The notes: generated by a model not told the origin, from the sequence alone. Counted from the first letter of the stretch, positions 15,688 through 25,193 are shown. The stretch is 64,000 nucleotides of DNA from Oscillatoria sp. FACHB-1406 (GCF_014698145.1 NZ_JACJSM010000007.1:1-64000); one strand, 5' to 3'. Numbers and translations: made by a program.

Positions 15688-15887
15688 ACAGCAATTTCCA
15701 CAACTCGAGCGCTTGAGTCTACATTCTTCAGCTTGTTAGCAACGGTCAACCAACCCTCAATTGCGTCACGTAAATTTTGCATCACCTCATCTAGGGTATC
15801 TCCTTCAGTGATACACCCTGGTAGTGCTGGCACTTCTGCCCAATAACCGCCCTCTTCTGCTGGATGAATGACTGCTTTAATCTTCAT
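15684..15887 (-). CDS. hicB: HicB-family antitoxin
   Basis: A 67-residue protein with the HicB partial RNase H-like fold: MKIKAVIHPAEEGGYWAEVP followed by ALPGCITEGDTLDEVMQNL and DAIEGWL. This is the short HicB type without a C-terminal DNA-binding domain. It precedes hicA with a four-base overlap, the order seen in many cyanobacterial hicBA pairs. Because the toxin is truncated, the antitoxin is now probably unnecessary. Its first coding bases recur inside the chimeric reading frame at 41255-41431. Confidence 0.85.
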   Translation of the reverse strand: MKIKAVIHPAEEGGYWAEVPALPGCITEGDTLDEVMQNLRDAIEGWLTVANKLKNVDSSARVVEIAV

Positions 15888-16044
15888 AGACTGATTCTTT
15901 AAATAATTTGACTTAATTATAGCGAGAGCGGAATTTTCAGAAAGATTTGCACTCTATTTGCCAAATCAATCCTTTGATTTTTGCTTTGTTTTCTCCTTGA
16001 ACGCTTCATCTATGTGCATTGCCAGTCATGGAAAATATTTATTT

Positions 16045-16449
16045 TCAGACAGATTTATCCTTCCTTGGATTGCTCTCATTATGCCGATTGTACGTCACCC
16101 AGAAGGCCACAATCGGACTCATGACACCAACGCTGGGAGCCAGAATATTGATGAGGCTAATACTGCCAATCAGGATTGGGGAGGGATGAATCAATGGTTG
16201 ATTTTGAGCATCGCGTCCAAAATTTTGCTGTCCCAGATCGGATAACCAGCCAAATGCGAAAATGTTGATGCTGAGTACCACTGAGGCTGCGATCGCCCAT
16301 CCCTTCAAAATGCCAGGAGACAGATCTCGGCGAACAAAAACAGAGAGCAAAAAGAAGCCTAATGCTAGTATCCCACCAAGAGTTAAACCCGCGATCGCCA
16401 GACTGACAAGAGCGATCGCTTCAAAATCTCCAGGGTAAATATCCATCAT
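16045..16449 (-). CDS. Hypothetical membrane protein
   Basis: A 134-residue protein with three to four predicted membrane segments: AIALVSLAIAGLTLGGILAL, then GWAIAASVVLSINIFAFGWL and a C-terminal ILAPSVGVMSPIVAFWV. The tail is basic (RHNESNPRKDKSV). The start was placed at the ATG at 16449; a GTG at 16464 would add five residues. No family was recognised. It stands alone between the hicBA remnants and the restriction-modification genes, and retains GCGATCGC sites, so it belongs to the native background rather than the adjacent island. Confidence 0.6.
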   Translation of the reverse strand: MMDIYPGDFEAIALVSLAIAGLTLGGILALGFFLLSVFVRRDLSPGILKGWAIAASVVLSINIFAFGWLSDLGQQNFGRDAQNQPLIHPSPILIGSISLINILAPSVGVMSPIVAFWVTYNRHNESNPRKDKSV

Positions 16450-16691
16450 GGCAACGATCGACACTCAATCTCTCCCGATCTCTAAGTTTGGCAGAAAGCA
16501 ATAGCTAACGGCTAAAGTGAGCGGCGGCAGATAACCCATGTTTCACCACCAGTATATCTTGCCCGTCCGCTTCATCGACTTGTTGGGCTGCGTCACTACT
16601 GAAGTTTATTGAGGCAATATCCCAGTTTGGGATTATCCGAAAATAGGTTTATTGTACTTGATGTACACATGAGTGCTAAAGCCAAAGCACA

Positions 16692-16955
16692 ATGAGATTT
16701 ATTTCTAGCCATGAGTATGACATATTTTGTCGTTGTATGATTGCGGCTCGCAAGGACGCGCAACTTACTCAAGAATCTCTCGCTAAATATCTTCAAAAAC
16801 CGCAATCTTTCGTATCAAAATATGAGAATGGTGAGCGACGCTTGGATGTTGTTGAGTTTCTTATAGTTAGCCGCGTAATTGGTGTAGATCCTTGTGTTCT
16901 TTTGAGTAAGGTTGAACAGCAAATATTTGAAGCGTCCCGTGAGGAAAAACTATGA
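16692..16955 (+). CDS. XRE-family regulator of the restriction-modification module
   Basis: An 87-residue protein with one helix-turn-helix domain: ARKDAQLTQESLAKYLQKPQ followed by SFVSKYENGERRLDVVEF, a standard XRE/Cro fold. Size and position resemble controller (C) proteins or the small XRE proteins that precede restriction genes. Its TGA overlaps the ATG of the endonuclease gene by four bases (16952-16955), so the two are translationally coupled. Such regulators delay endonuclease expression until the methylase has protected the DNA. Operator sites were not identified with confidence. Confidence 0.83.
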   Translation: MRFISSHEYDIFCRCMIAARKDAQLTQESLAKYLQKPQSFVSKYENGERRLDVVEFLIVSRVIGVDPCVLLSKVEQQIFEASREEKL

Positions 16956-17869
16956 ACACACCGGATGTAATCAGACTTGCATCTCGATACCTTGCTAATT
17001 TAGCAGGGCATAAATTTGATGTTTTGGAGGTGTCTAAACCTGTAACTGTTGATTCAGCAGTTAATTTAGCCAAGGTAATCTCAAAGCTTTCACCGTTTCT
17101 TGGAAATTTAATTGAATTTAACACTGTTGAATTTTTGAACAAGCAAGATGATTTTTTTGAATTCGGAAAATGGAAGAGACAAGACCCAGGATTTCCAGAC
17201 ACTATTTTTGTTGGAGACGTTCAACCAACACCAGGATTAGAGATTAAAGCATGGTTTCCGTTAGCGACGGAAATAACTGCACGATTCAAAGATAGCCAAA
17301 ATCACTTTCAGTTCGATCAAACTTATGTTGCAATGTTGGCATGGCTACCTGAGAAAATTATTTATGGAAAACCGTACATTCTAGACGTTTGTGTTGTATC
17401 TGGCTTATCAGTGGCTTTGGCTAGAGATACTCATTATCATAATCCACCAGACTATCTTATTCTAGAACCAGAAGATACAACCCAAAGAACCGCAAATCTT
17501 CAGCAAACAAACACCAGTGGTTATAAGTTTCAAGGTTCTGCCGATGAATTTTTAGAGGCTCAAAAAATAGTTGCTTCATGGGGTTCTGAAGCGAAAATCT
17601 ATAAGCCAACTAGAGAGTATCAACAACTTCTACGAGAGTTATTGGTAGGGTATAAGTATAGACTGGATACTAATTTTGCAAAGATGGATAGGATTGTACA
17701 TCCTGGTATTGAGGAGTTTAAGGAGCGTATTTATAATGTCGAAGTTTCCGGTATGACAGTAGGAGAATGGAATAGACTGTTATCAAGTCGTCGAGAAGAT
17801 AGAATCAGAAAATTGCTCCAGGAACATCTAGAAATTAGAGAAGAGAATATTGATGAACTTCTTGATTAA
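16952..17869 (+). CDS. Probable type II restriction endonuclease (PD-(D/E)XK)
   Basis: A 305-residue protein with no close family recalled, but with a credible PD-(D/E)XK core: DPGFPDTIFVGD followed by TPGLEIKAW, where D and E-x-K are the expected metal-binding residues. The surrounding PTPGLEIKAWFPLATEITAR resembles type II enzymes. It is preceded by an overlapping XRE regulator and faces a convergent DNA methyltransferase gene whose 3' end overlaps it by 35 bp (17835-17869). This layout supports a complete restriction-modification system. The recognition site cannot be deduced. The gene is AT-richer than its flanks and has no HIP1 site, suggesting acquisition. Confidence 0.72.
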   Translation: MNTPDVIRLASRYLANLAGHKFDVLEVSKPVTVDSAVNLAKVISKLSPFLGNLIEFNTVEFLNKQDDFFEFGKWKRQDPGFPDTIFVGDVQPTPGLEIKAWFPLATEITARFKDSQNHFQFDQTYVAMLAWLPEKIIYGKPYILDVCVVSGLSVALARDTHYHNPPDYLILEPEDTTQRTANLQQTNTSGYKFQGSADEFLEAQKIVASWGSEAKIYKPTREYQQLLRELLVGYKYRLDTNFAKMDRIVHPGIEEFKERIYNVEVSGMTVGEWNRLLSSRREDRIRKLLQEHLEIREENIDELLD

Positions 17870-18923
17870 ATCGCTGGACTCCATAATAGAAGTAGTCTGG
17901 ATCGATTTCACAAGAATAGGCTTTTCGGTTAATTTTTCTTGCTGCCAAAGATGCACTGAATAATCCTCCAAAAGGCTCCCAGATTATATCATTTTCATCA
18001 CTTGAAGATTCAATAATCATACTCATCAAATCGAGAGGTTTTTGGTTAAAATGCAATGCCTTGCCAGAATTTGTTTTAACTCTTTCATTACCTCTCAGTG
18101 CTTGTCGTTCCCATACATTAGTAAAACCATAAGGGCATCTAAATTTCGAGCGCATTTTGCTCCATTCCTGCCCTGTTAAAGATTGATTACCATCTAATGA
18201 GAAGTAAGGCTTTCCTTCAGGACTACCATGTTCATTCGCGTAATTGACCAGCTTTTCAAACATTTCTGGAGGTGGAAAGTACCATAAGTGTCCCCGATCG
18301 AAATATTTTCTAGTCGCAGCATCTACTACGCCACACGCATCGTTTGCTCGTCGCAATGGTAATCTAGACCGTTTCCATTCATGTAACAACCAAGTCTTTA
18401 AAGTAAGTTCATTGAGTTTAACCTCTCTCACGTATTGAACGCATACCTCTGTAACTACTGGGAATCTACGGATTTTTTCTGTGTTAACATTTCCGGCAAT
18501 ATGACCCTTGCCTTTATTCCAAACATTGCAGTTAACATATCGCCAACCATACTTTTCTAAAATTGGATGCACAACAGCCCAGCCAATTTCTGAGTTCCAG
18601 AACCAGAGTGTTGTGCATGGCATTGCTGCATTTGACCATGCTTCAATATGAGGCTGATACCAATTGGGTAAATCAATGTGATCGGACGTATCTCCTTCAA
18701 AGCCAAGAACACCATAAGCTCCGTCTGAAACGATTACAGTAGGCTGCTCCCAGTTCTTGTAACATTCAAGACTGTCACCTAGCAATAATGAAACGCGTTC
18801 ATCGCTCCATTCAGAGAAATTGAGTTTGGTATTTAGGTTTACAACCTTACCGCGCCCAACTGTACTCGTAGCTTTTCGTTTCAAAACTTCGGTAGAACTA
18901 GCTTTTGAATTAGATCGACTCAT
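17835..18923 (-). CDS. Site-specific DNA methyltransferase (beta-type, adenine-N6 or cytosine-N4)
   Basis: A 362-residue methyltransferase. The catalytic motif IV appears first (VSDGAYGVLGF, near residue 65) and the S-adenosylmethionine-binding motif I near the C-terminus (IWEPFGGLFSASLAARKI then CEIDPDYF). This order defines the beta class. DGAYG is an unusual variant of the more common (D/S)PPY. The segment FNQKPLDLM is the conserved step before motif I. It should protect host DNA against the convergent endonuclease. The target base and sequence cannot be read from the protein. Confidence 0.85.
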   Translation of the reverse strand: MSRSNSKASSTEVLKRKATSTVGRGKVVNLNTKLNFSEWSDERVSLLLGDSLECYKNWEQPTVIVSDGAYGVLGFEGDTSDHIDLPNWYQPHIEAWSNAAMPCTTLWFWNSEIGWAVVHPILEKYGWRYVNCNVWNKGKGHIAGNVNTEKIRRFPVVTEVCVQYVREVKLNELTLKTWLLHEWKRSRLPLRRANDACGVVDAATRKYFDRGHLWYFPPPEMFEKLVNYANEHGSPEGKPYFSLDGNQSLTGQEWSKMRSKFRCPYGFTNVWERQALRGNERVKTNSGKALHFNQKPLDLMSMIIESSSDENDIIWEPFGGLFSASLAARKINRKAYSCEIDPDYFYYGVQRFNQEVHQYSLL

Positions 18924-19160
18924 TTATTCTTGTAGCGCTTCAAATCCTGACGTATGTACTTTATCCCATTTTAGGATATTTGCATAGAGAGAAACACTAA
19001 AATTAATGGAGATTGCCGAAAAACTTCCAGTCCGTGGGAGTTTTATAGCAATCCATCTAGTATGCAGATATCTCTTCCTCGCGAAGATGGGCGCACCCGG
19101 AAAGTGCAAGATCGCCTATCATAGGTCAGAATACGCCTGTTCCCACGCTAACAGCGCCCG

Positions 19161-22100
19161 ATGGTTCATATTAAGCGCGTCGAACTCTCACACTTTAAGT
19201 CCTTTGGCGGCACGACTCAGGTGCCGTTACTGCCCGGATTTACGGTGGTTTCGGGGCCGAATGGTTCGGGAAAATCGAATATCTTGGACGCGCTGCTGTT
19301 TGCGCTGGGTTTGGCGAGTTCTAAGGGGATGCGGGCGGAACGGTTGCCGGATTTGGTGAACCACAAGCAGGCGCAAGGACGCAATACGGCGGAAGTGAGT
19401 GTCAGCGTGACGTTCGATTTGGAGGGGTTGGAAGCGGGTGCGATCGCGGAATTTGCCCGGATTCCGGAGGAACAGGACGCGCTACCCGCCTTGGAATGGA
19501 CGGTAACGCGCCGGTTGCGGGTGACGAAGGGGGGCAGTTATTCTTCGACGTTTTATATCAATGGCGAAACTTGCACGGCGACGGAGTTACATCAGTTTTT
19601 AAATCGGCTGCGGATTTACCCGGAGGGGTATAACGTGGTGCTGCAAGGCGACGTGACGCGGATTATTACGATGAATGCGCGGGAACGGCGAGAGATTATC
19701 GATGAGTTGGCGGGGGTGGCGGAATTCGATCGCCAGATTGGGAAGGTGCGCGAAACTTTGGGGGAGGTGAAGGAGCGGGAGGAGCGCTGTCATATTATTG
19801 AGGAGGAGTTGACGCGATCGCTCGAAAAGTTAGCAGCAGATCGAACCAAGGCGGAAAAGTATCAGAAGTTAAAGGAAAAGATTCAGGAAAAGCAGCGCTG
19901 GGAAGCGGTATTGTTATGGCGATCGCTGCGAGAAAAAACCAGCGTCCTACAAGCGCAGATTGAGGCGGGCGCGATGGAGGAGTTGCAACTAACGGCGCAA
20001 CTGACAGCGTTAGAAGCAGAAATTGGGGCGAAAAGCACCGAACTCGATCGCCTCAACGCACAAGTCAAAGCCTTGGGGGAAGAAGAACAGTTATCCGTCG
20101 CCTCGAGCTTAGCGACTCAAAAGGCGAAATACGCCCAATTACAACAACAGAAAGGGGAACTCGCCGCAGCGCGAGAAGAAACGCAAACCGCGATCGCGCG
20201 CGCTAAAACGGAGATCGAGCAGTACGAGGCAGAACGAGAAGCCTTGAGCGCCGAATCTCGCCATTTACGAGCGGAAACGCTGACGCAGTTGCAATCGGAA
20301 CGCGATCGCGCCCAAACGACCCTCGAAACCGCCCGAGAGCGCGCGACAGCCATTGCTGCGGCTTCTCAAGCTTGGGTTGCCGAGCAAACCGCCCTCAGCA
20401 AGCAAGTTAACGAACTCCAACAACAGCTTAATCCCCAACGTACCGAACAGGCGCAATTAGCAGAGCGCGATCGCCAACTCGCCCAAAAAATCCTCGATCT
20501 CCAACAACAGCGCCGAGGGAGCGAAATTTCCCTCGCCACCCAGCAAGAAACCACCGCCCAATTAAACCCCCAAGCCTCTCAGCAGCATATTTGGGAAATT
20601 GCCGAACGCCTCGCCGCTTTAGAATCGGAATGCGCCCTCGAGCAGGAAACGCAAAAGCGCTTGCAAAACGAACAGCGGGAAAAGCAGCGCCAACTCGATA
20701 AGCTCGAAGCCACCGCCCAAGCGCAGCAGGAAAGTTTGGGAACCTACGCCAGTCAAGCGATTTTGCAGGCAAATCTGCCGGGAGTTTGCGGGTTAGTCGC
20801 TCAATTGGGGCGCGTCGAACCCAGCTTTCAACTGGCGCTGGAAACCTCGGCGGGAGCGCGTTTGGGGAATATTGTGGTGGAGGATGATGGGGTAGCCGCA
20901 GCCGCGATCGAATTGTTGAAACAACGCCGCGCCGGACGTGCGACGTTTTTGCCCTTGAATAAGATTCGCGCGCCGCAGATTCCGCCGGCGACATCCTTGC
21001 GTTACGCGCGCGGATTCGTTGACTATGCGGTGAATTTGGTGAGTTGCGAACCCCGCTACCGCGAGGTTTTCGCTTATGTGTTCGGGGCGACGGTGGTTTT
21101 TGAAACGCTCAATGACGCGCGATCGCATTTGGGACAGTTGCGGATGGTGACGTTGGAGGGGGATATCCTCGAAAGTAGCGGCGCGATGACGGGGGGAAGT
21201 CAGCAAGGGGCGCGATCGACGCTACATTTTGGCAAGGCGGACAGCGGCGAGTCGCGAGAGGTGCAGGCGTTACGCGATCGCATTGCAGAGATTGATGTTA
21301 TTGTCAAGCGTTGCGAGCAAAATATTAGGGAGAAAACGGGCGCGATCGCGGAATTATCGAGCGCGCTAACGGAATTGCGCCAGCAGCAGCGAGAGCAACA
21401 GTTGCGATTGGAACAGGGGGAAAAAGAGCGCGATCGCCTCGTGCGAGAACAGGCGAATTTAGACGCACAGTTAGGACAAAATCAGCAAGAGTTAGAGAAA
21501 TTGCAAGCGCGGTTGCAACTGCTGACGATGGAGATTCCCCAGCAGGAAGTCCGCCTTGCGCAACTGCAAGAACAATTAACGCAGTTGGAAGCGTCGCAAA
21601 CCCACAGCGAGTGGTTATCGATGCAGCAAGAAATTAAGCGTCAGGAAGGCGAGTTACAGGAGAAGGAAGCAGCGCTGCGAGAAGCAGAAGCAAGGTTGCA
21701 AGGGTTGGAGAATCAGCAGGTGCGTTTGGGCGAGAAAGTGCAAGAAAGTCGCGATCGCATCGAACGAGAGCAAGCGCGCGAAGTGCAAATTGACGGGCAA
21801 ATCCGAGAAACGGGGGAACGTTTGGGGGGACTCGAAGCGCAGATCCAAGCCACAGAAAGCCAACTAGCGGAACTGACTGCCAAGATGGGAGAAGTGAAGG
21901 CAGAACGCGATCGCGCCGAGACTAGCTTACAGAATATAAAGAGCGATCGCCAGCACCGCTCCTGGCAACTCGAAAAACTCCAACAAACCCAGCAAGAACG
22001 CCAAGAAACCCTTACCCAACAACAAGAACAACTCAACATTCAACGCGAAGAACTCATCGCCGCAGAACGTTGGGAACTCGCCACCAGCGACGAAACCCCC

Positions 22101-22766
22101 GAATCGCCACTTCCCCTTTCCGAACAACTCGAACAATTGCAACAAGAAATTCGCAGCGGACAAAAGCGCCTCGAAGCGATGGAACCCGTGAATATGCTTG
22201 CCCTCCAAGAATACGAACGCACCCAAGAACGCTTGCAAGAACTGACTGAAAAAGTAACGACTTTAGAAGGCGAACGAACCGAACTGTTGCTGCGAATTGA
22301 GACTTTTACGACGCTACGATTGCGAGCTTTTAAAGAAGCGTTCGATGCAGTGAATGAAAACTTTCAGCAAATTTTTGCCACCCTTTCTGAAGGCGATGGC
22401 TACCTCGAATTAGAAAATGCTGAAGATCCCTTTGTGGGCGGATTGAACCTCGTCGCCCACCCCAAAGGTAAACCCGTGCAGCGTCTCAGTTCGATGTCCG
22501 GCGGCGAAAAATCCCTCACTGCGCTTAGCTTTATTTTCTCCCTACAACGCTATCGTCCTTCGCCGTTTTATGCGTTCGATGAAGTCGATATGTTTCTCGA
22601 TGGCGCGAATGTCGAACGATTATCGAGCATGATCAAACAGCAAGCAAAAGATGCACAATTTATCGTCGTTAGTTTGCGCCGTCCGATGATTGAAGCCTCA
22701 CAGCGCACGATTGGGGTGACGCAAGCGAGAGGCGCGCACACGCAGGTTTTGGGGATAAAGTTGTAG
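19161..22766 (+). CDS. smc: Chromosome segregation protein SMC
   Basis: A 1201-residue SMC ATPase, full length. The N-terminal head has Walker A SGPNGSGKSNILDALLFALG. Two long coiled coils (about 170-510 and 670-1000) flank a hinge (about 520-660, with LGNIVVEDDGVAAAAIELLK). The C-terminal head has the ABC signature LSSMSGGEKSLTALSFIFSL and Walker B FYAFDEVDMFLD. SMC compacts and separates chromosomes with ScpA/ScpB, whose genes are not in the window. The coiled coils are rich in HIP1 cores (GCGATCGC and CGATCGC), marking the gene as native. Confidence 0.96.
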   Translation: MVHIKRVELSHFKSFGGTTQVPLLPGFTVVSGPNGSGKSNILDALLFALGLASSKGMRAERLPDLVNHKQAQGRNTAEVSVSVTFDLEGLEAGAIAEFARIPEEQDALPALEWTVTRRLRVTKGGSYSSTFYINGETCTATELHQFLNRLRIYPEGYNVVLQGDVTRIITMNARERREIIDELAGVAEFDRQIGKVRETLGEVKEREERCHIIEEELTRSLEKLAADRTKAEKYQKLKEKIQEKQRWEAVLLWRSLREKTSVLQAQIEAGAMEELQLTAQLTALEAEIGAKSTELDRLNAQVKALGEEEQLSVASSLATQKAKYAQLQQQKGELAAAREETQTAIARAKTEIEQYEAEREALSAESRHLRAETLTQLQSERDRAQTTLETARERATAIAAASQAWVAEQTALSKQVNELQQQLNPQRTEQAQLAERDRQLAQKILDLQQQRRGSEISLATQQETTAQLNPQASQQHIWEIAERLAALESECALEQETQKRLQNEQREKQRQLDKLEATAQAQQESLGTYASQAILQANLPGVCGLVAQLGRVEPSFQLALETSAGARLGNIVVEDDGVAAAAIELLKQRRAGRATFLPLNKIRAPQIPPATSLRYARGFVDYAVNLVSCEPRYREVFAYVFGATVVFETLNDARSHLGQLRMVTLEGDILESSGAMTGGSQQGARSTLHFGKADSGESREVQALRDRIAEIDVIVKRCEQNIREKTGAIAELSSALTELRQQQREQQLRLEQGEKERDRLVREQANLDAQLGQNQQELEKLQARLQLLTMEIPQQEVRLAQLQEQLTQLEASQTHSEWLSMQQEIKRQEGELQEKEAALREAEARLQGLENQQVRLGEKVQESRDRIEREQAREVQIDGQIRETGERLGGLEAQIQATESQLAELTAKMGEVKAERDRAETSLQNIKSDRQHRSWQLEKLQQTQQERQETLTQQQEQLNIQREELIAAERWELATSDETPESPLPLSEQLEQLQQEIRSGQKRLEAMEPVNMLALQEYERTQERLQELTEKVTTLEGERTELLLRIETFTTLRLRAFKEAFDAVNENFQQIFATLSEGDGYLELENAEDPFVGGLNLVAHPKGKPVQRLSSMSGGEKSLTALSFIFSLQRYRPSPFYAFDEVDMFLDGANVERLSSMIKQQAKDAQFIVVSLRRPMIEASQRTIGVTQARGAHTQVLGIKL

Positions 22767-22821
22767 GAAAGTGTTAGAAAAGATTAGCAGGCTAAAGTTA
22801 TTTTTAATTCAGTAGATCTTT

Positions 22822-23463
22822 ATGAAAAATAGGAGCAATGTTGAAAACATGAATATTGGCAAAATTGATTGGTTTGGAGGGATTAACAATAAAACGGGTC
22901 AAGTTAACAATTTTGGCTTTATCAAGCCAAGGGAGAATGAGGGAAGTGAGGGAATTTATTTAAACAGGAAGAATGTTCCTCCCGAACTACAAGCTCGGTT
23001 AGAGCCAGGACTATATGTTGAATTTGAACTTTATGAAGACGATTTAGGCAGAAAAGCAGCAATCTTATTGGATTTGGTATACTGCGTCGGAGTTGTGAGT
23101 TGGTACAAAGACGGTAGAGGTTATATCAATTGCGAAAATAGACCTGATGTTCGAGTTTTAGATGCGGAGTATCTACGAAAAGACGATATTGTATTTTTTT
23201 CTCTCAAACACAACGCTAAGCTTAACAAGGATGAAGCTGTTTTAGTCAAAAAGATATTGCCCTCCGAAGAAGACCGCTTTATCATTGAGAAATGTGCAAA
23301 CAGTAATATACCGAGTATTTATAGACAGTTCCTCCTAAACTACGCCTTGACTTTGCCAGCTTCAGAAGCAGTAGAATTAATTTTAGAACGAGTTGAAAAA
23401 CTTAATATTGGGGAGAAAAATTCATTACTTAGAGGACTAATAGAGGAGGGAAAAAAATATTGA
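22822..23463 (+). CDS. Cold-shock-like double OB-fold protein, first gene of a candidate defence operon
   Basis: A 213-residue protein. Residues about 12-85 resemble a cold-shock domain (IGKIDWFGGINNKTGQVNNF then GFIKPR, compare KGTVKWFNxxKGFGFI). A second, shorter unit follows at about 88-145 (GVVSWYKDGRGYINCE). Both suggest single-strand nucleic-acid binding. The C-terminal ~60 residues are helical (SIYRQFLLNYALTLPASEAV). An ATG at 22849 fits the domain start and lies behind AGGAG, so the start is uncertain by nine residues. The stop overlaps the TTG start of the nuclease gene (23460-23463). The operon is AT-rich and lacks HIP1 sites, unlike smc just upstream. Confidence 0.7.
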   Translation: MKNRSNVENMNIGKIDWFGGINNKTGQVNNFGFIKPRENEGSEGIYLNRKNVPPELQARLEPGLYVEFELYEDDLGRKAAILLDLVYCVGVVSWYKDGRGYINCENRPDVRVLDAEYLRKDDIVFFSLKHNAKLNKDEAVLVKKILPSEEDRFIIEKCANSNIPSIYRQFLLNYALTLPASEAVELILERVEKLNIGEKNSLLRGLIEEGKKY

Positions 23464-25193
23464 TTAGCTCGCCCGAACTTCGCAAACATTTTATATTTAA
23501 TAAAGCTCCTTACTTGGAAATTAATTATACTTTAGTATCAGATTTTGTCAACCAGCACATTGAGTCAAAAGAAGAGCCATTATTTGCTCGTCAATTGCTC
23601 GATGAAGTTGTGGATTCGCTCCGAAAAGCTGATGATAATATGCGTTTGATTTATTGGAAACACATTCGTATACTTTCAAGGCGATTAGAGTATCAGGGAA
23701 AGTTTTGGGATGTTGCACCGCTCAATGAGAAGAAAAAAAAGATTGAAGAAAAGTATTCCGCTTTTTTCGAGCTTTTAGAGCAATTCAAGCAACTTAAATA
23801 TCCTTTTTCTGATGCCTTATCTTTACCTTGGAAAGATGTTTATAATTTCGACAGTATAGATAGAGATATAGTTTCAAATTGGTGTTCTGATGAAGCTGAT
23901 TATTCTGATGAAGCTGATTATCAGGATAAATTAGCTAAAATGACTTCCGCTCGTGGGGCTGAGAAACTGGTGTTAAAGTTTTATGAGAAACTGGGATATA
24001 CAGTTGAGGATACTTCCAGTCACCAAATTACCGGAGAAAGTGAAACTTGGTTGAAAGGAGATATTAAGCTCAACTCTAAATTTTTACTTGATGTTAAAAA
24101 TGCGAGGAATCCCGTTAATTCAGATACTTATTCTGAATTTTGCGTCCCTACTTTTAAAAAAAATAATAAAAAGGGGCGAGAGCAGGATGTTTGGATTGCT
24201 GCCGTTTTATCACCTTATCTTCAGATAAAATTCATGAATGGTAGGACTGAGCCTAATTTTCGGGTTAAGAACCCTGTCTTTCTTGGAGTAGTTTCTCGTA
24301 AGATATTAGACCAGTTAGAGAAAATATTTAATAACAATATGCTGACCATCGATCTACGAAGGAAACTTGACTCAAACAAATATTTGCCTCCTTGGTTGTT
24401 CGATTATGGAAAATGCTTTTATGTCGAACAAGAAAAAGTTACATCTGCTTTCTTAAGCTTAGATGATTCGGATATTCCGGAATGGGAAGATATGAGAGTA
24501 TTAGATAAAACACAGCTACCTCTTCTTATGGCAGCTTTTATAGCAGCAAAAAGAAAATTACCGAAAAAATGGAATATAGAAAATGAACTGCCTCAATGGC
24601 AAATTGATTTTGCAAACGAATTAATTGAATTGAATGTTAAGAAAATTTCACTCCCTTATTTGTTTTTAGCATTACTCAAGCATTTTTTGAAAATGGTAAA
24701 GTGTGAAGATTCAACCTATTCACCAGAAAAATACAAAGAATTATTATATTTTGAAATTGGCAAAAAGCACCCGCTTGGAATTTACGATCCATTAAATATA
24801 ATTTTGGGATTCTGTAATACATTGCAAACTTTATGGGAGCATCGAAAAACTGCTAACTTAAATGAGTTCAAAAGCTTTAGCTTTAAGGGTTATGGGATAT
24901 TGAAAGGAAAAAGAACCTTAAACAATGATTGGATAACTCTACTCGCCTATTGCGGAGGAGAAGTTCCGAAGAAAGGAAAGTGTGGATACAGACCTCTTGT
25001 TATCGGAGAACATGAGAACTGTCCCGTTTGCGGTCGTTTAATTTGTCCTCAAGAAAACTGTAACTTTTGTGAAGAGGGGTGTATTGAATATAAATTGAGG
25101 AGAACGAGATCGAGTAATCTTAATAGCTCGGGAATAAGTCAACTTAAACCGCCTTCTTATACTTCAAAAAAAACAACTCATTATTTTTGGTAA
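23460..25193 (+). CDS. PD-(D/E)XK nuclease with C-terminal zinc-finger-like region, second gene of the operon
   Basis: A 577-residue protein of no family I recognise. Residues about 160-250 hold a restriction-like core: SARGAEKLVLKFYEKLGYTV (conserved glutamate helix), KGDIKLNSKFLLDVKNAR (D, then D-x-K). That pattern is typical of Mrr/VSR-like nucleases. The N-terminal 130 residues are helical and the middle is unassigned. The C-terminus has clustered cysteines (ENCPVCGRLICPQENCNFCE) likely to bind zinc. The TTG start overlaps the upstream stop and follows a strong GAGGAGGG site (23443-23450). An 18-bp unit is tandemly duplicated at 23886-23921. Coupling to a cold-shock-like protein suggests targeting of foreign nucleic acid, as inference only. 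Confidence 0.68.
   Translation: MISSPELRKHFIFNKAPYLEINYTLVSDFVNQHIESKEEPLFARQLLDEVVDSLRKADDNMRLIYWKHIRILSRRLEYQGKFWDVAPLNEKKKKIEEKYSAFFELLEQFKQLKYPFSDALSLPWKDVYNFDSIDRDIVSNWCSDEADYSDEADYQDKLAKMTSARGAEKLVLKFYEKLGYTVEDTSSHQITGESETWLKGDIKLNSKFLLDVKNARNPVNSDTYSEFCVPTFKKNNKKGREQDVWIAAVLSPYLQIKFMNGRTEPNFRVKNPVFLGVVSRKILDQLEKIFNNNMLTIDLRRKLDSNKYLPPWLFDYGKCFYVEQEKVTSAFLSLDDSDIPEWEDMRVLDKTQLPLLMAAFIAAKRKLPKKWNIENELPQWQIDFANELIELNVKKISLPYLFLALLKHFLKMVKCEDSTYSPEKYKELLYFEIGKKHPLGIYDPLNIILGFCNTLQTLWEHRKTANLNEFKSFSFKGYGILKGKRTLNNDWITLLAYCGGEVPKKGKCGYRPLVIGEHENCPVCGRLICPQENCNFCEEGCIEYKLRRTRSSNLNSSGISQLKPPSYTSKKTTHYFW

Noticed and set aside
20428-20994. 188-codon minus-strand frame inside smc
   Set aside because: It is antisense to a full-length, well-conserved SMC coiled coil and hinge, and its composition mirrors that gene.
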